From Candidatus Heimdallarchaeota archaeon LC_3 (GTDB lineage: Archaea > Asgardarchaeota > Heimdallarchaeia > Hodarchaeales > LC-3), in the NCBI GenBank assembly GCA_001940645.1, contig MDVS01000091.1, forward strand, positions 1 through 52,296: 52,296 nt of DNA. The letters run 5' to 3'. The position numbers and the translations under genes are program-made. Below the pieces are notes generated by a model. The model had not been told where the DNA came from. It saw only the letters and a program-made list of their open reading frames with translations, and did not search any database. This document shows positions 8,124 through 16,170 of this stretch, in pieces (the stretch's first letter is position 1; every line of letters starts with the position of its first letter).

Positions 8124-8924
8124 ATGAAAGATATAAAAAAATGGATCATTCTAATTAGTATAATTGTAGTTTTGTTACCGTTATCTATTATCCCAATACA
8201 GGGTAGTTTTGGAGAAGAAATCTGGAAAGAGAATAGTAATATAGAATATTCTGTCGATCTATCTATAGATTATAATAGAGAGTTTATTACTGATACTGTG
8301 GAATTTAAAGCTTATAATCTACAAGGAGTAAGTTATAACGTCAGTTATAATGGTATTTTAGCAGGAAAGATGCAGTTTCATAAAGACAGTGCTAGTGCTG
8401 ATCTTAGAGAATATCTTGAGTTACCTAAGACAGATGAAATCGATCCTGATACTGGGAAAGACGAAGACGGAGAGGATGGAGGATATTGGTCAAATACCAC
8501 TAAGTATTCCGATGGGATATTAACTGAAAGAAATCCGTATAATTATTCCTATACTGATGATAATGGTGATCATGAAATAATAAAAAAATGGAGAGTAGTG
8601 GGTGATAAATTACCTATCACTTACGAAATAGATGGAGAAGCACAAGAAATATCAGTCTGGGATTTAGTGATTGATGATTTCGATTTTTCCTTTATTGAAA
8701 GTCAGATAGAATTTAAAGTGGAGTTTAAAAATTTAGTCACAAGAGTGGACGCATTAAATGGTGTTCCATTACTGATAAGAGCAGAAATAAGTGTGTTTTT
8801 TAAAGATAACTCTGGTTTTTTTGAATCATTAGCAACAGAGAAGGTTTTTATGACTGCTACAAAAATAAATAACATTGTGTTGATTCCAAGCGCATCCAAT
8901 GCGAATGAGGTATTAGATTACTAA
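8124..8924 (+). CDS. Secreted or membrane-tethered acidic protein with EF-hand-like loop
   Basis: I choose ATG 8124 because GGAGG stands 8 bases upstream and the product then starts with an ideal signal or anchor peptide (M-K-D-I-K-K-W, hydrophobic I-I-V-V-L-L-P-L-S-I-I-P). The mature part of about 235 residues is acidic and beta-rich, likely an immunoglobulin-like extracellular fold. A loop D-P-D-T-G-K-D-E-D-G-E-D-G (near residues 105-117) has the spacing of acidic residues seen in calcium-binding dockerin or EF-hand loops. No enzyme motif is seen. It would act outside the cell, either free or attached. Confidence 0.65.
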   Translation: MKDIKKWIILISIIVVLLPLSIIPIQGSFGEEIWKENSNIEYSVDLSIDYNREFITDTVEFKAYNLQGVSYNVSYNGILAGKMQFHKDSASADLREYLELPKTDEIDPDTGKDEDGEDGGYWSNTTKYSDGILTERNPYNYSYTDDNGDHEIIKKWRVVGDKLPITYEIDGEAQEISVWDLVIDDFDFSFIESQIEFKVEFKNLVTRVDALNGVPLLIRAEISVFFKDNSGFFESLATEKVFMTATKINNIVLIPSASNANEVLDY

Positions 8925-9084
8925 TAAATAGTTAAACAAATAACCTAAATCAAATTTGGTATTATAAAATGAATAAAAAATTATATTGACAAAAATACTC
9001 TTTATTATGAATAATTTCATTTTATCATAGCTTTGGTAAAAATAATAGAAATTATAAGAAATTCAATTGTAGAATCCTAATTTC

Positions 9085-9327
9085 CTAAAAAGTAAAAATC
9101 CTTATTAAATCCAGAATTGGATTAATAAATGGTAATAATGGGAAAATAAGAGGAATGACATACTTTTTTGGTATATTAACGATTGAAATTCTCTCTAAAT
9201 CATCTAAGATCATTTTTAAATAGATATGATCTATTAAATTGTCGTTTGTTAAAACTGGAAATAAATTAGCATAATATTTCTTTAATCGCTTTTTAAAATT
9301 GTAACGTTGATAAATTCTCCATAATAT
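9085..9327 (-). pseudogene. 3' fragment of a membrane-protein paralogue (matches 35582-36400)
   Basis: Read on the minus strand, 80 codons without a stop, then TAG 9085-9087, encode a tail that by hand alignment matches the last 81 residues of the four-TM protein at 35582-36400 at about 58 of 80 positions; both end in I-L-D-L-I-R-I-F-T-F. There is no start: homology stops abruptly at 9327. The DNA at 9282-9327 is now also the 3' end of the caspase-like gene in a different frame. This is a recombination scar left by replacement of the upstream part of the gene. Confidence 0.8.
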
Positions 9328-10172
9328 ATTTCAGCACCATCCCCTAAAATTATATTTGGGTCTTGAGGATAGGCATTATATTCATTATAGATTCTTTTTA
9401 CTTCATCTTTTAATTCCTTTTTTAAAAGTTTATTAGGTAGAGGATTGTCTTTTGATTTTGCTAAATAATTTGTTAATGCTTGACTGAAGGTACTTCGTTG
9501 TTCCGATTTTTCGTTTTTGAAAAAATAAGATTTTTGTTCTTGAGAACAAGAGAATATCCAAGAGATCCCACTCGGATTATATGAGTCTCCACTTGAGAGA
9601 TCTATCCTTTTAGGTTTTATCTTTGGTTTTCCAAATTCATCATCAATTTTGAACTCCTGTTCTACTTTATCATCCTGGGTATTTTCGGAACCACTTTTCT
9701 TGTTATCAGTCATTCCACCTGCTGCAATAACTTTGTCTCTACAAGCATCCACAATAACTATGATATCTTTTAGATGTGAATCCTTTAGATACTTTTTTAC
9801 ATGATTTTTGAATGAAATAGATGTATCTTTCAATACGTTGGGATTACTTTTATTATGATGAGCTCCGTAAGGATAAAGGTAATTATCGTCATCGTAAAAT
9901 CCCCCATGGCCAATAAAATAAACTAATAAATGATCTCCTTCTTTCGTTTTCTCTGATATAGTGGATAATTCATTGATTATTTTGCCTCTGGTAGGTTTAA
10001 TTTCTTCCCCGTGACCTGTAATTAACTTTTTAATATTTCCCGCTGAATACTTCCCACTATCGATAAGGATTTGCTCTAATTCTAGTACATGATTAATAAT
10101 GAAAGGATATTCATTGAAATCGGTCGGATTTTCGTAATTACCCACCCCAACTAGAAAAGCGAAGTTGTTCAT
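9282..10172 (-). CDS. Caspase-like (C14) cysteine protease
   Basis: 296 residues. The catalytic dyad of the caspase/metacaspase fold is clear: H89 in Y-F-I-G-H-G-G and C144 in I-V-D-A-C-R-D. The first strand F-A-F-L-V-G-V-G-N-Y is also typical. After the p20-like core comes a charged insertion (about 150-195) with K-S-G-S-E-N-T-Q-D-D, a possible processing loop, and then S-C-S-Q-E-Q-K-S with the S1-pocket strand. Prokaryotic caspases act as execution proteases in defence systems. Its final 14 or so residues (from I-Y-Y-G-E-F) are encoded by remnant DNA of another gene, so the natural C-terminus was probably replaced. The small gene 85 bases upstream on the same strand may be its partner. Confidence 0.85.
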   Translation of the reverse strand: MNNFAFLVGVGNYENPTDFNEYPFIINHVLELEQILIDSGKYSAGNIKKLITGHGEEIKPTRGKIINELSTISEKTKEGDHLLVYFIGHGGFYDDDNYLYPYGAHHNKSNPNVLKDTSISFKNHVKKYLKDSHLKDIIVIVDACRDKVIAAGGMTDNKKSGSENTQDDKVEQEFKIDDEFGKPKIKPKRIDLSSGDSYNPSGISWIFSCSQEQKSYFFKNEKSEQRSTFSQALTNYLAKSKDNPLPNKLLKKELKDEVKRIYNEYNAYPQDPNIILGDGAEIYYGEFINVTILKSD

Positions 10173-10257
10173 AATAGAGATATCTCAAACGGGGTTAAAT
10201 ATCAAAGAATTTATATAACCTTTTTAGTTCTTTCTTTATTTCTTCCTCAGTTCCCTC

Positions 10258-10581
10258 TTAGAATGTTAAAGTGATTTTTCCAAGTGAAATTGTCCCCTTC
10301 AGCTGGACATTATCAGTTTTTTTCTTAAATAATTTTTTGACAAAGTCAGAGAGAGATGATACTACATCAGGAGCTTTATTCAAAATTTTATCTACTAATT
10401 TCTTACCTAAATATATACCCAAAACTTCTCCAATCCCTAGATCCTCTTTAGTCTCAAACTTTTCAACATCCTCTTTAAGCGTATCATCTTCAATAATCAG
10501 ATTCTTAATTTTATTTGAATCTTCCTTATCGTCACTAATAAAGTTTAAATCAAAGATAATTTCTTCAGAAATTCTTTCCAT
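10258..10581 (-). CDS. Small caspase-adjacent protein, EACC1-like
   Basis: 107 residues: a first strand (I-I-F-D-L-N-F-I), an acidic helix with L-I-I-E-D-D-T-L-K-E-D-V, a Gly-containing turn, a hydrophobic helix (I-G-E-V-L-G-I-Y-L-G), a basic amphipathic helix (F-V-K-K-L-F-K-K-K), and final strands G-T-I-S-L-G-K-I-T-L. This order resembles EACC1, the 'effector-associated constant component' encoded beside caspase or trypsin effectors in NTP-dependent conflict systems. The match is by layout and by position directly upstream of a caspase, not by a search. It would then be an adaptor rather than an enzyme. AAGGAG abuts the ATG. Confidence 0.6.
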   Translation of the reverse strand: MERISEEIIFDLNFISDDKEDSNKIKNLIIEDDTLKEDVEKFETKEDLGIGEVLGIYLGKKLVDKILNKAPDVVSSLSDFVKKLFKKKTDNVQLKGTISLGKITLTF

Positions 10582-10741
10582 CTCCTTGATAAATAAAAAA
10601 AACTTGATACATTAAAAGCTTTTATAATTTTTTTCTTGATTCGTTTAAGTAATAATTGAAATTCTTCATCTACACAGATCGCGAAATAGGAATAATTTTC
10701 ACCTACATCGATAATTGTTAATTTTCCTTAAGATCTCTTTT

Positions 10742-11323
10742 CTATGTTTGAAAATAAGCTAATAGATCTAAATCTCTTGAAGTTATAAGACCAGTTTTCG
10801 ATTTTAGTAATTCTAGCAGTTTTTTAGGTAGTTCACTATCAGATTCATCATTTTCTATATTCAAATAAATCAAATAAAGTAACTCTGTAGTTAATATAAC
10901 ATAATCTCTTTTATTGACGTATTCCTTAGCATTTCGACTTAATTTGAGTTCAAAACGATCTTCTATAGGAATATCATTTTCTGAATTGATTAAAAAAACC
11001 CCTTTAACTCTTAAATCTTTGTTTTGTTCCTCATATTCCATTTCAGCATCTTGAACCCAATTATCAAGTTGTCGTAAATCTCTCGTCTTAATTTCCGATG
11101 ATTTACTCTTAATATTTCTTTTATGTCCCTTAACTTCGAGAACTAAGTGACAATCAGAATCTAAAATGTCCCAATCTTGTATACCTTCAATTTTAGGTCT
11201 CGTTGCATTAATTCCGATTTTTTATAAAGTTTGCTCACAAATCTCTTCTAACTCTGTATTTTTTGAATAAAGTAATTTCTGATACTTATTATAGACGGCC
11301 AACTCTGTTTCGATTCTTCTAAA
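10742..11323 (-). pseudogene. PD-(D/E)XK nuclease-like protein, nonsense-interrupted
   Basis: The frame from 11323 to 10742 reads as one protein broken by TAA 11222-11224. After the stop it gives I-E-G-I-Q-D-W-D-I-L-D, then V-L-E-V-K-G-H, the D...ExK layout of the restriction-endonuclease-like fold, followed by L-R-Q-L-D-N-W-V and K-G-V-F-L-I-N, the helix and strand pair that follows it in a family of stand-alone nucleases. No ATG, GTG or TTG precedes the stop in frame, so the 5' end is missing too. Residues from ATG 11041 onward are only the C-terminal third. Probably a dead gene; a sequencing error would not restore the missing start. Confidence 0.65.
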
Positions 11324-11384
11324 TCAAAAATCAAAAGGTATTATTGATTTTTCGAGGGGAGAGAGGATTCTCATCCCTTCTTAT

Positions 11385-11897
11385 ATGAGAATTGCCCAAA
11401 CGTTTCCAGAAACTATTGATAAGCTTGGTTTTATGGATTTTAGAACCAGCATATTTCAAAATATTATAATATCATTTTTAGATCCTGATCCCGATCAACG
11501 TGAAAAATCAACCTTCAAAGACATTTTATCTTTGTTTTTACCCTCGCAATTTGAAGAATTCAACGATTTATCTTATAATTTATATTTGGTCTCTAAAGAA
11601 GTTGAAAAAAAGATAAATAAACATAATCCTTCTCACATTAAATCACGTTTAAGTGTGCTATCTACATCTAAATCTGGAAAACCTTTTCTTCTAGAATCTA
11701 AAACTGATAAAACTGATAAACGAAGGATAAATTATAGTTTATCTCAATATGGATTATATATTTTATACGTTAATTTTCTTAGAGTTAAATATTTGGAACC
11801 TGAGTTTGAACACCAAAATGAATTATGGTATTCAAATGTTACTGGTACTTTCAATCGAATTTCATTTGATAATTGTTTTTTAAGAAAATCTTCTTAA
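11385..11897 (+). CDS. Winged-helix-type regulator, 170 aa
   Basis: An alpha-helical head precedes a likely winged-helix unit: helix H-I-K-S-R-L-S-V-L, a turn, then basic K-T-D-K-R-R and the wing strands I-N-Y-S-L-S-Q-Y-G-L-Y-I-L. No cysteines or catalytic motifs are present. It is divergent from the nuclease pseudogene and 103 bases upstream of the helical protein that opens the AAA+/GTPase operon, so it could regulate that operon. Assignment rests on secondary-structure reading, so the family is open. The start is ATG 11385; no strong ribosome-binding site is visible. Confidence 0.55.
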   Translation: MRIAQTFPETIDKLGFMDFRTSIFQNIIISFLDPDPDQREKSTFKDILSLFLPSQFEEFNDLSYNLYLVSKEVEKKINKHNPSHIKSRLSVLSTSKSGKPFLLESKTDKTDKRRINYSLSQYGLYILYVNFLRVKYLEPEFEHQNELWYSNVTGTFNRISFDNCFLRKSS

Positions 11898-12000
11898 ATA
11901 GTAACAAATTTGGAATTAGATTTTTTTCCCCTTACAATATTATGCAATAACTTAATATGAACTAAAGAATTCAACAAAGTTTAAACAATTTTAATCTAGT

Positions 12001-12663
12001 TTGGGAAATAATTTGCCAAAAACAAAAACTAAGTCAGACAAAGACAAAAAATATGATGAAATTGCTAAATATTTTTTCTCAGGCACTTTGGCTGAGGTTC
12101 GTAAGAAATTTCTAGAAAGAATTTTTGATGAGTGGGTTTCTGTTAATCAAGAAACAATGAATAGGATATTTTCTACACAAGGACTAACTGATGAAGAAAA
12201 ATTAGAGGTTATAAAGAGAACTTTACTTGATGAAAAAGAAATTTCGCTAAAAAACCTGCTTGAAAAAGTTAAAAAGGAAACGAAAATTAAAACACAAACA
12301 GATTTAAAGAAATTTTTAATACAATTACAGTTTTCTGATGAAATAGAATTAAGTTATCCCAAAAAATTATCAGGTTCTTCACTAATAAAAGTTTTGAGAC
12401 GGAAATTTGAAAAGGAAGAATTTTTAATAAGATTACGAGAAGCTTATAATCAAATCCCATCAAAAATTGGTGGAATGGTAGAAATACCAATATTGATAAA
12501 AAAATTAAAAGAGTTTCCAGACTGGAACCAAGAGCAAATAGAAAAGGAATTGTATAATTCATACATAGAAAAAATAATTGATTTACAACCTGGTAAAGCT
12601 ATCCATGGTAATCCATTAGTTGTTGAGGATGGATCAAAATTTTATTGGTTTCAATTTCGGTAA
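12001..12663 (+). CDS. Helical protein, first gene of AAA+/GTPase operon
   Basis: 220 residues from TTG 12001 (a TAA lies just upstream in frame). Highly charged and helical: basic head (K-T-K-T-K-S-D-K-D-K-K), helices around I-F-D-E-W-V-S-V, then a segment with E-K-V-K-K-E-T-K-I-K-T-Q-T-D-L-K-K-F that resembles a helix-turn-helix half, and a beta tail ending K-F-Y-W-F-Q-F-R. The tail resembles in style the last strand of the following AAA+ protein. It is not recognised. With 22 bases to the next gene, it is very likely part of the same operon, possibly a sensor or DNA-binding subunit of the ATPase. Confidence 0.7.
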   Translation: MGNNLPKTKTKSDKDKKYDEIAKYFFSGTLAEVRKKFLERIFDEWVSVNQETMNRIFSTQGLTDEEKLEVIKRTLLDEKEISLKNLLEKVKKETKIKTQTDLKKFLIQLQFSDEIELSYPKKLSGSSLIKVLRRKFEKEEFLIRLREAYNQIPSKIGGMVEIPILIKKLKEFPDWNQEQIEKELYNSYIEKIIDLQPGKAIHGNPLVVEDGSKFYWFQFR

Positions 12664-12685
12664 AGGATGATGATGAATAATTAAC

Positions 12686-14944
12686 TTGAAAGATCATTTA
12701 TTCAAAGATCAAAAAAAAGTCAATGATTTTATTTTAACCCATAAGCATAATCCTTTTCCAGCTCCACCAGCTTCTTCAGACTACTTAGATAATCCTGCTA
12801 AGTTTATAATTGGCAGGGATAATGAGTTAGAATTAATTACTAGTGTATTAAAGGAGTCCTTGGATCTTCCAGAGTCTAAATTGATGTTCCTCCAAGGAAA
12901 ACAAGGTATTGGAAAATCAACTATTGTTAGTTCAATTCCGAAGCATTTAAAGGATATAAATATTCACAACAAAGTAATGATTGTCTATTTCAATACCAGT
13001 AATGACGAAAAAGATTATCATTTCTTAAATTTCTATAAACAGACAATTAAAGTATTGGATGATACAAATTTCTTAGAAAAATTAGTTTTTGCTACTTTAA
13101 ACAAAATCCTAATTCTTGGTATAAAATCAGGAGGAAAATTGGAACAAGATCTCCAAAATCTCTCAATTTCTCAAGAATATTTGAATAAGATCGAAACTGA
13201 TTCACATCTTCTCCGATCTCTATTAAATAACAAAATCCCAATATTAAAGTCTGAAATTATTAAATATATCAAAAGTAACTATCGAATATTAAGAGAATAT
13301 TTAAATATTAATTTCAACTTTTTATTGACAATAATCGAATGTTTTATTGGTGATGATGCATTTAATGCATCAAATGCTTTGCATGGATTTGGTGTTTATG
13401 AAGGGTTTGAAATCAATACAGATAATGATGCTATTAGCACTTTTAATGATTTAAAAAAATTAACAAAATGGATCTACGGAGAGGTAACATTTTTAATTTT
13501 TTTTGATCATTTAGAACGAGGATTGAATCACCCAACCGAAGTATATCAAGCATTGTTCTCTCTCCTTCACTCAATAAGAACTCAAAAACATACATGTATA
13601 TTCATCTCTGGAACATTAGATGCTTTTACAACTTTTTATAGTATTTTAGATGAGGATAGAAGACTGCAAATTGATAATTGGTTAAGTTTTTACGAAACAT
13701 TAAGACCTTTAGATCCAGAATCAGTAGCAAATATAGTAAAACATCTATTAGGGGATTTCTATAAAAATTCCAATTTTCGACCCGATTATAGTTATCCTCT
13801 TTATCCTTTTGGAAGTGAAAGCATTACTTACCTTTATGATAACACAAACGAAGATATTAGAAAAACGTTAATAGAATTACATGAAAAAATTAAAATATTT
13901 CGTAAAAATCAAGTGGTAACACCTGTAATAACATTTTTCGACTCACTTCTGAATTTTCGACAAGACAGAAGTCTTCATCTTACTCCAAGAGAAATAACTC
14001 TTTTTGCACAAAAATTGGTAGATGAAAATATTCAAGATAAGAATCGATCAACACAAGCAGAATTTGCTCTTATTAATTTAATAAAACAAGTTAAAAATGT
14101 AAATTCTGCTATAACTGATGTTAAACATGAAAAACCTATAGGAAAGAAAAATCTAAAACCAGATGTCTATATTGAACTATTTGGAAGGTTAACATTAAGT
14201 AAGGTAAAGAAAATCGGGATAGAGGTCAAAATTTATAGAGTTGGTAAAGAGGTAGAGAAGAAATATGTAGAAAAAACCCATTCATTAATAGAGAAGGATT
14301 TAGATTATATTACTTGGGTAACAACAGTTCCATTATCACGTGTAAAGCATGAACTACACCAAAGTCTAAAAGAAAAAGTTGGAAGAACTGCTCCTTTAAG
14401 CACTGACCAGCAAGCATATCTCTCATTAGCTTTATACTTTGAACAAATATTTAAACGACAACCAGACCCCCGAGAAGCAGAATTTGTTCTAAATCGGATA
14501 GGTTTGAATATTGATGATATTATCATTGATGTAACAGGGAAGAAACCTGATAAAATCAAACACGAAGAAATCGACACTGAAAAACCAGAAGATGGTATTT
14601 CTAAATGGATAAAAGATTCCCCTCCTATACCTCCTACTCCTCCACCTGATATTAAAATTGATCCTTTAATTCCACCTGGCAAAGAAGAAGAACAACCTCC
14701 AGTAGATTTAAATAAGATAAAAAGTGAGCAGAACAAAAATAAAATCTCAGAAATAATTATAGAACTATCAAGGCTTGGAAAAACTTATGCTAATAAAGCT
14801 ACAATTTCTAAGCAGCTGATTAAGGAAAATGGGATAAAAAACATTACAAAAGATGATGAAGAAACTATTGATTTATTAATTACAGAAATAGGAAAAGAAA
14901 AAGGGCTTGTTGTTAAACCTACTCGTATTTATTTTAAAAAATGA
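12686..14944 (+). CDS. AAA+/STAND-like ATPase fused to PD-(D/E)XK-like domain and winged helix
   Basis: 752 residues from TTG 12686 (stops precede it in frame). Residues 40-350 are a P-loop ATPase: I-I-G-R-D-N-E-L (41-48) as in ORC/STAND entry strands, Walker A G-K-Q-G-I-G-K-S (71-78), Walker B T-F-L-I-F-F-D-H (268-275) and sensor-like I-F-I-S-G-T (305-310). Residues about 485-600 carry K-P-D493-V-Y-I-E and I-E513-V-K515, the D/ExK spacing of PD-(D/E)XK nucleases. A proline-rich linker (about 634-672) leads to a final winged-helix-like unit with K-A-T-I-S-K-Q-L-I. I infer an ATP-switched nuclease: ATPase senses, REase cuts, wing binds. The small GTPase gene starts 33 bases downstream. Confidence 0.8.
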   Translation: MKDHLFKDQKKVNDFILTHKHNPFPAPPASSDYLDNPAKFIIGRDNELELITSVLKESLDLPESKLMFLQGKQGIGKSTIVSSIPKHLKDINIHNKVMIVYFNTSNDEKDYHFLNFYKQTIKVLDDTNFLEKLVFATLNKILILGIKSGGKLEQDLQNLSISQEYLNKIETDSHLLRSLLNNKIPILKSEIIKYIKSNYRILREYLNINFNFLLTIIECFIGDDAFNASNALHGFGVYEGFEINTDNDAISTFNDLKKLTKWIYGEVTFLIFFDHLERGLNHPTEVYQALFSLLHSIRTQKHTCIFISGTLDAFTTFYSILDEDRRLQIDNWLSFYETLRPLDPESVANIVKHLLGDFYKNSNFRPDYSYPLYPFGSESITYLYDNTNEDIRKTLIELHEKIKIFRKNQVVTPVITFFDSLLNFRQDRSLHLTPREITLFAQKLVDENIQDKNRSTQAEFALINLIKQVKNVNSAITDVKHEKPIGKKNLKPDVYIELFGRLTLSKVKKIGIEVKIYRVGKEVEKKYVEKTHSLIEKDLDYITWVTTVPLSRVKHELHQSLKEKVGRTAPLSTDQQAYLSLALYFEQIFKRQPDPREAEFVLNRIGLNIDDIIIDVTGKKPDKIKHEEIDTEKPEDGISKWIKDSPPIPPTPPPDIKIDPLIPPGKEEEQPPVDLNKIKSEQNKNKISEIIIELSRLGKTYANKATISKQLIKENGIKNITKDDEETIDLLITEIGKEKGLVVKPTRIYFKK

Positions 14945-14977
14945 GTTGAGAATTAATGAAAGACAAGGAGTAGTAAA

Positions 14978-15568
14978 TTGACTTTTCTGAAAAAATCAAA
15001 TTTAGGAATAAATATGTATAAAATCGTTTTATGCGGAGATGGGGCCGTTGGAAAAACCTCTTTACGATTAAAATATATGGGTAGGGGCTTTCAGGCTAAA
15101 TATATGATGACAATTGGAGCTGATTTTTCATTAAAAGAGATTCTTGTTGCTGATAGTTCAGGTATAACACGAACTTACAAATTTCAATTGTGGACTCTTG
15201 CTGGACAACAGAATTTCTCTTCAGTTCGCCCCCTCTATTTTATGGATGCTCATGGAGCGATATTAGTTTATGATATCACTCGTTTAAGTACTTTTGAAAA
15301 TATTAATTCTTGGATAAAAGAAATTGTTAAAGGAATTGGAAAGAAAACCTTTGCTCTAATGATAATTGCAAATAAGATTGATTTACGAGAGCAATCTGAT
15401 ATCACTATCTCAACTGAAGAAGGATGTGAGTTTGTTAAACAAATATCTGATGAAACATTTGGTGGACAGATTTCAATTCCATATATCGAAACTTCTGCTA
15501 AAACCGGTGAAAATGTTGATAAAGCATTTCAAAAGATGGCGGAATTGATTAATAAAACGTATCCTTAA
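14978..15568 (+). CDS. Ras/Rab-superfamily small GTPase
   Basis: 196 residues from TTG 14978, chosen because AAGGAG lies 7 bases upstream; ATG 15014 is the next option. G1 is G20-D-G-A-V-G-K-T-S28, switch I has T45, G4 N132-K-I-D135, and G5 E171-T-S-A-K175, all canonical. G3 reads W72-T-L-A-G-Q77 where Ras/Rab have WDTAGQ: the Mg-associated Asp is replaced by Thr, but the Gln that positions water is kept. The end K-T-Y-P has no cysteine, so no prenylation; the protein is probably soluble. Ras-like GTPases of this clarity are hallmark genes of Asgard archaea. It is the third gene of the operon with the AAA+/nuclease. Confidence 0.92.
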   Translation: MTFLKKSNLGINMYKIVLCGDGAVGKTSLRLKYMGRGFQAKYMMTIGADFSLKEILVADSSGITRTYKFQLWTLAGQQNFSSVRPLYFMDAHGAILVYDITRLSTFENINSWIKEIVKGIGKKTFALMIIANKIDLREQSDITISTEEGCEFVKQISDETFGGQISIPYIETSAKTGENVDKAFQKMAELINKTYP

Positions 15569-16022
15569 CCGAAATATTTCCCATTGTTCAAATTAGTTAC
15601 TTATCTACTAAAAAAGTTAGGTTCATCTGCTGGGGGTTTTTGTGAATCTATTTATTATAGTATTTTGCGCTTATACCGTTATTTTGACCTTATTGCGATT
15701 TATTGACCCACTGGTTTTTTGAGATTGAATGTTTGGTCAATTTTTTCGTCAACGGACTTGTTATTCATGAGATTGATTTCCGGTTTATATCCTACACTAG
15801 GATTTTCTTCCGAAATTTGTGCACTACAATTTTTGTTCTCTGATGTTTGAGTAATTAACTAATTTATCTTTCTTTTTTTTCGATTTTTTAGCGAGAGCAA
15901 CACTTTCTTTTCAATATATAGGGCAGAAAAGATTGATAAATTTACTAATTGAAATTTGGGGTAATTTTTAACCAATATAAAACCAAATTTCTTTGAAAAG
16001 CTGATTTTTAAAGTTCCGAATC

Positions 16023-16046
16023 AAAATTACCTTTAAAGGTAATTTT
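16023..16046. repeat. Perfect 24-bp palindrome
   Basis: AAAATTACCTTT at 16023-16034 is followed directly by its reverse complement AAAGGTAATTTT, giving 24 palindromic bases. It lies about 70 bases upstream of the TATA-like site and 124 upstream of the zinc-ribbon gene start. A dimeric repressor operator is the obvious reading; an AT-rich cruciform is an alternative. Confidence 0.65.
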
Positions 16047-16115
16047 AGAGATTTATTTAAATAGACTTATTCGATTCCTGATTTTATAAAATCAAACAAA
16101 TAAAGAATAGAAAAG

Positions 16116-16123
16116 TTTATAAA
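16116..16123 (+). promoter_or_regulatory. TATA box with BRE-like purines
   Basis: TTTATAAA is preceded by the A-rich AGAAAAG, as in archaeal BRE plus TATA promoters. Placing transcription about 25 bases later gives a start near 16148, with a short leader to the coding start at 16171 or 16183. Confidence 0.55.
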
Positions 16124-16170
16124 GATTTATTTGAAATTTTGCAAATAACAAAATTATTGTTATCAACCAA

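Larger units (their letters stand above)
15569..16170. other. Intergenic region with palindrome and promoter
   Basis: About 600 bases separate the operon from the zinc-ribbon gene. T-rich runs near 15626-15645 and 15870-15888 suit transcription ends. A perfect palindrome and a TATA box are listed separately. No protein-like frame is seen. Confidence 0.5.
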
